Assembly (NCBI GenBank): GCA_032622095.1
Contig: CP136061.1
Coordinates: 55,629,762 to 55,693,761 of the forward strand
Source: Siphonodentalium dalli
Lineage: Eukaryota > Mollusca > Scaphopoda > Gadilida > Siphonodentaliidae
Reading direction: 5' to 3'
DNA: 64,000 nt
Positions 50,601 to 56,600 of this stretch are shown in pieces. How positions within the stretch are numbered: the stretch's first letter is position 1; the number at the start of each line of letters is the position of its first letter. Position numbers and translations under genes: made by a program. The notes below the pieces were generated by a model. It had not been told where the DNA came from. It saw only the letters and a program-made list of their open reading frames with translations, and did not search any database.

Positions 50601-53600
50601 GGGTCATTACTATAGTCCTCCGACGGAATGTCGCGAAACAAATATAGAACATGTCAGAATATGGGAATGTTGCTCAGAAACATTCAGTGTCGATGTTTTG
50701 ACTCTTTTTTCTGCAGTGAGATTTAAGTAAAGAATCTGCAACAAAATTTGTTTGGAGTAAAAGTGATCTCTATAATATTTCCGGAGCCCACATTATCTGT
50801 AGTAAGTACTTACCCCTGCATAGAATATTTTATTTCTAAATCTACTGTTGAATTTCTCTGGGTTAGCCTCTGGAAGATAAAGGAAATCAAAGTGTTCAGA
50901 GTTAGCTGATAAAACTGACAGCCCCCACAAATATTCTAAATTTATTATCGATATTCCTGGAATGATTTGGTGTTGGCATCAAATTTAACTCCCGATTTGA
51001 TTAATTTTGAAATAGCCAATATCCATAATCTGTTCTGAGATAAAATTTTCAGTTATTCAAACGAATGAGGTCCCAGAGGGTGAATTTAGTGATTCTAGCC
51101 TGCTGTGCGGGGCAGCGTCACTAAATTCACACTCCGGGAGATCTCATTCTGCAAATGTGCAGAACCATATTTTGAGGCCTGCAAATCAAGTAACTACCCA
51201 TCCAGTCTCAACGACAGGTATGCGCTTATTGAAGTGATAAGTAACAATATCCACATCAATTGACTTTCTGATTTCTCAGTTGCCAGAAAGAGTTATGTCC
51301 CTTACCTCTGGACTCATGAAATTCTAAAGTAACATGAGCATCAGCACCGAGACCGAAATAATTGTTGAACACAGTCAAAGGCAGCGTGGTCGTGGACATT
51401 TCTTCCGGAGTTTCCGGGTCTATGTCCCCATTTGGTTCCACCTCAATGTTCCACCTTGAATAGAAACAACTACATGTACATTTAGGTACATTTATATTTC
51501 ACAATAACCCTTTCTATACTAAATGGATTCTCCTACTCAGTCATAAAAGTATAAATTGGAATGGTCTATTACTCATTTCGAGAAATGTTCAGGAAATCAA
51601 AGCAGACGACAGACAGATGACCAGATAACAAAAGAGCAGAAAGATTGAGATTCGGAAATTTTAAGATCTAAGTTCAATGGCCATCTGTTGAGCTTATTAT
51701 CATAACATTTCCTTTTGGAACTACTCATCAATTTAAAATGAGTTAAACGTCGTGAGATGTCATAATTTCTAAATAAACAGATGATGCAATTCAGTGCTGT
51801 CAATGACAATTTATTCGATGGTTTGACTAATATTTTCTGAATATTTGGTGATAAACATATGAATGTCACACTATTATTATATCAAAGAACTTACAAAATA
51901 ATAACAAATTGAACAAACTATACTGTGTGGAATATCGGATATAGTGTCATGAGATTCCCTGACAAAATAACTCAGAAAAATGGTTACTAATAGAGCTTTC
52001 CACACATAATCATTAGTGGGAAGAGCTTACAATTGCTTGGAGACAAGGCATCTGCGGAAAGAGTTTAATTAATTTACAGTGCTGCTGATATGCTGGAAAT
52101 CCTGCCTTATGTATGTCTTCAATTGTGAAATATATGATGACTGTCACGCAAAATGAAAAAAATCTGTGTTGTAATCATAGATGAATTACCAGCATTATTC
52201 CACAAATCAAAATTTCATAGCATTATGATTTGATAACAAAAAAGACAAGAGGTTGTTACTAAATAAAGGTCTAGGGTTGAGCAACCAAGAATGGAAACTA
52301 CTGATGCATTATAAAATAGAGTTGTTCCTCTTTAGCTGTACTGTAAAAACAGGTGTTTCAATAAAAAGAATTATCAGTTAATTTATTATGTTTACAATTG
52401 AATTTACTGATATTAGACCCCCCTCTTATTGAGGGACCGGGAAAAGAGATATCACTGAGGATGTTTGTGATTTGCTTGGAATAGAATAATTATTTTTTAG
52501 CCCATTTTTTGTATATCAAATTTATTCCATATTTGTTTGTGTTTTTATTAGCATATGGCATAATTTGAAGGTCCAATTAGTATAAAACACAAGACTTTAA
52601 ATAATATGGATATATGAGGTTCGGCACAGCGGCAAAATTTGCCGCTTTAAATAATAGTTTAATAGCAATAGATCTTAGTCTGAATGGACAATATCAACAA
52701 AATATATATTACAAAAATAGAGAAGAAAAAAATATAAGGATATGGAATAAAAACAAATCTAACATACCTATCCAACTGGACAACCTGACCATCTTCTACG
52801 CTACATAAGATCTTAGAGATCGGTTCATCTGTATATCCCTGCATAAATAGGAATAAAATAAATTATTCCACACCCCCTGATAGCATGAAGCACACGTCTT
52901 CAACGTTATCAGATCAATACATATTATTGTATACAATACATACAGTAATGCTCTAAATAATCGACTCCTTAACCACAGCAGAATTATGGGTGAGTTTTCA
53001 GGATTTAGTCGGAAATATGGCTTGTTGCCATTCATTGGAAAGCTCTCTCGCCGAGAGTTTTCCGATGAATGGCAACAAGCCATATTTCCGACTAAATCCT
53101 GAAAAGTTACCCATAATTCTGCTGTGGTTAAGGAGTCGATTATTTAGAGCATTACTGTAGATGTGTCTTGACTGGACACAAGTTTGTGAACTGGTTAACC
53201 CTTTCATGATCAGAGCTGTGTCGGTGCAGCATTAAATATCCTGTTGCGAGCCTCGCATATATAAGAGAATGCACAGGCTTACAAGGTCAATGTAAATATC
53301 GTTTGGCCAATGTATTCTCTTATATATGTGAGACTCGCATATATAAGAGAATGCATTGGCACAGGGTTTTCACAAAATTTTAGGAAGACTTAAATCACAA
53401 TTATGATTGTTTTAGTATAAATGGAGGTCATGGTTAAGGATTGGGTCTATCCAATACAAAGGTCTAGAATAAATACAGAACACAATTTGCATCTGAATCT
53501 CAAATGTTTTATCAAACTTGTTGTCCGCTGTCAGTACACAGCTTATTCGATAATTGATTACGATGCTCATTGTGTTCCGTCTATATCCCATATTTAAAGA

Positions 53601-56600
53601 AATGCAAAATGGGCATTTCGCTCTCTCACTTCATCTAAGAAGGTGATAATAATTCAATACTTCTTACATACAGAAGTGAGCAATACCCAAGAAGACGAGA
53701 TACGCCTTTAACTGCATGACTGGAGCTTACTGATATTTTGCATAAACCCTGTCCCAATGTATTCTCTTATATATGTGAGGATCCCTATTGCGAGTCTCCC
53801 ATAGGGAGCCTCACATATATAAGAGAATACATTGGCCTAACAATTTTTAACTTGAACTTGTAAACCCTATGGGAGACTCGCATATGGAAGAGAATGCACT
53901 GGCACATGATCTTTAATGCTGCACCAGCGTGACTCCAGTCATTAAAGGGTTAATGACTTGTAATATTTAGTGTGACATCACAGTGTACAATAATTGGCAG
54001 ACATTACCAATAATTAAATGATTGCATGTCACAAATTATGGGTTTAATTGCTTCCCTTTTTATAGGTGAATGATTGCCACCAACAGTCCAAGGATAAAAA
54101 GCTAGAGGACAGTAGTACTTCAGCCCGTTCTTTACATATATTTAATGGATTCTCACACTTAGTTATAAAAGTATACATTGGTTTATTGTTCATCTGAAGC
54201 AAACAGCATATAATAAAAGTGTGGAAGTACATGTAGTCCAATTTATTGGAGGAAAATGTTCAGATAATAAGTTCAACAAATGACATGTGGTTGTTTATCA
54301 AACATATTATCTGAATATTTCCTAGACGAAATACTTGGCAAAGTAAGGAAAGTGTTAACCCTTCCATGACTGGAGCTTCCTGAAATTTTTTGAAAACCCT
54401 GTGCCAATGCATTCTCTTATATATGCGAGTCTCCCATAGGGAATCTCGTGTATATAAGAGAATATATTGGCCGAACAATATTTACCTTGACCTTGTAATC
54501 CTCTTATATTGCACTGGTACAGTATCTTTAATACTGCACCAGTACAGCTCTAGTCTAGTCTAGTCTAGGGTTAAAGACATTTTATGGACTTGTTCAGGTG
54601 CATGAAATTGGTACTCAGGTGCTATGCCAACCCAGGGAATGTAGCATTCTACTAACATCTCTGAAAATTTCAAAAATATCAACCATACCACTCCATAGAA
54701 AACATCATCTGAACTATTCTCAATAGTAAATATTTATATCTGGATTCGGGATGCAACTATTGGCATTAAACAAACACAAATGATTCCAAAACTGAGAGTC
54801 ATTGCATTTGATTAATATATCAGAATGACTGCGTGTAATCAATTTGGATTAATATTCGTAAAAATAACTACTTTCAGCAAGATTATTCTCCATTTCTATT
54901 TGATCACCCTAACGGAGTGTTACACATCACTTTAAATTAAGGATATTTCTGTGATTTGGAGATATATATAATTAGAACAATGATATTAAAGAAACTTACC
55001 CCACCCCAGTTTAGCGTCCTGGCAAGATCGTTACCCGTACCTAAAGGCAGTATGGCTACAGGTGGAGGGGGAGATATATTTAGGCTATCTATGGTCGAGA
55101 GAACCCAGCCAACAGTTCCATCACCACCGCAAGCTAAGATTCTCAAATTAGGCACTTTTTTGTACAGCTCCAATCTGTAAAATACAAATGCAAATTCTAA
55201 AGTTCTCTTTAAATGTTTTTAGAAAAAAATTATCTTGGTATTTATTACAATATTTAAAACTTGATTCGATAAATATGTAAGATTTACCTAAAATAGATTC
55301 TTTATGGGAAGGAGTATGAATAGATATGCAAGCATTGTGTGATTTTCAATGTCGTGTTCCAATGATATCTATGCCAAGCATGGGCTTGGATTGAAAATGC
55401 ATAAATTTTAACTGGTTATCATACACAACACTGTTTAGGAAGACTGACATAACAAATATTCATTTCCCATGGTACTAAATATGAGTGCCAAGATTAAAAA
55501 ACATTCACAGAAAAATGTAGCAAAAGCTCGGACAAAATTATGCATGTTGCAAAAAAAGTTTTTAAGTCGAAAAAGGGGGATAACTCCACCAAAAAATGTC
55601 TGACAGACGTCATAATCACAGGTGCACAGGATCCCATGGTGGTTGATGTCTGTAACAAGTTTCACAGAAATTGATAAAAAAACGACAGAGAAAAACTCTG
55701 GACAAATTTGTGTCCACGGACGGACGAACGACGGACGGATAAGCTGACTCCAGTATACCCCCCCTAACTTCGTTGCGGGGGGTATAATAACTTTCGAGAA
55801 CCCAAGAAACTCTTCCAAGAATTTTTTTAAATCTTATGATGCAGGTTATACTCAGATACTTGAGTTCTGCATGATACTTTTTGTGACATATAAGTTAAAG
55901 ATTCGGCACGATGCCTTGCATCTGTATAATTACATTAGGAAACTGAGATTATTCTTCAAAGGGACCGAAGGCCGAAGTGGATTCATGTGAAATAACTAAT
56001 AAAAGTCTGTAAAACAACCATCTTCAAATAAGAGCATCACTAGGGCGTGGCAAAATTTGCCCTTTAGACATTTTGAATTGACCTACCGCAAAAAATAAAA
56101 TAATAGTTTGAGCTTACAAAGAATATCTGATATACCCCTAAATTCAATGCCAAAATGTGGTCAAATTCTAAGTCGAAAAATGGCTGTAACGCAAGTGAAA
56201 ATAATTGGACAGAACCTATATTCGAACTTGTTCTGTAGTTTTAGCAGGTGGGAAATACACATACCAGCTTTGGTTCAGATAAAATAATCCGAACTGGAGT
56301 TATCGGTCAGAAACTGAAATGTTATGAAATCCGTCAAATTCTATGTCGAATATGGGCCGTAACTCATGTAAAAATAATTGGTCGGAACCCATATTCAAAC
56401 TTGGCCTGTATCTTTAGCTGGGAAATACACATAATGACTTTGGTTCAGATCAAATAATCCAGACTGGAGTTATTGGTCGGAAACCAAAAATGGTAACTGA
56501 TGGTCCTAAGTCGAAAAAGGGCCGTAACTCATGTAAAAATAATTGGAAGGAACCCATATTCGAACTTGGTCTGTCCTGTATCTTTAGGTGGGAAATACAC

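Noticed and set aside
54956-55180. 74-residue plus-strand ORF
   Set aside because: Antisense shadow of DGK exon 2.
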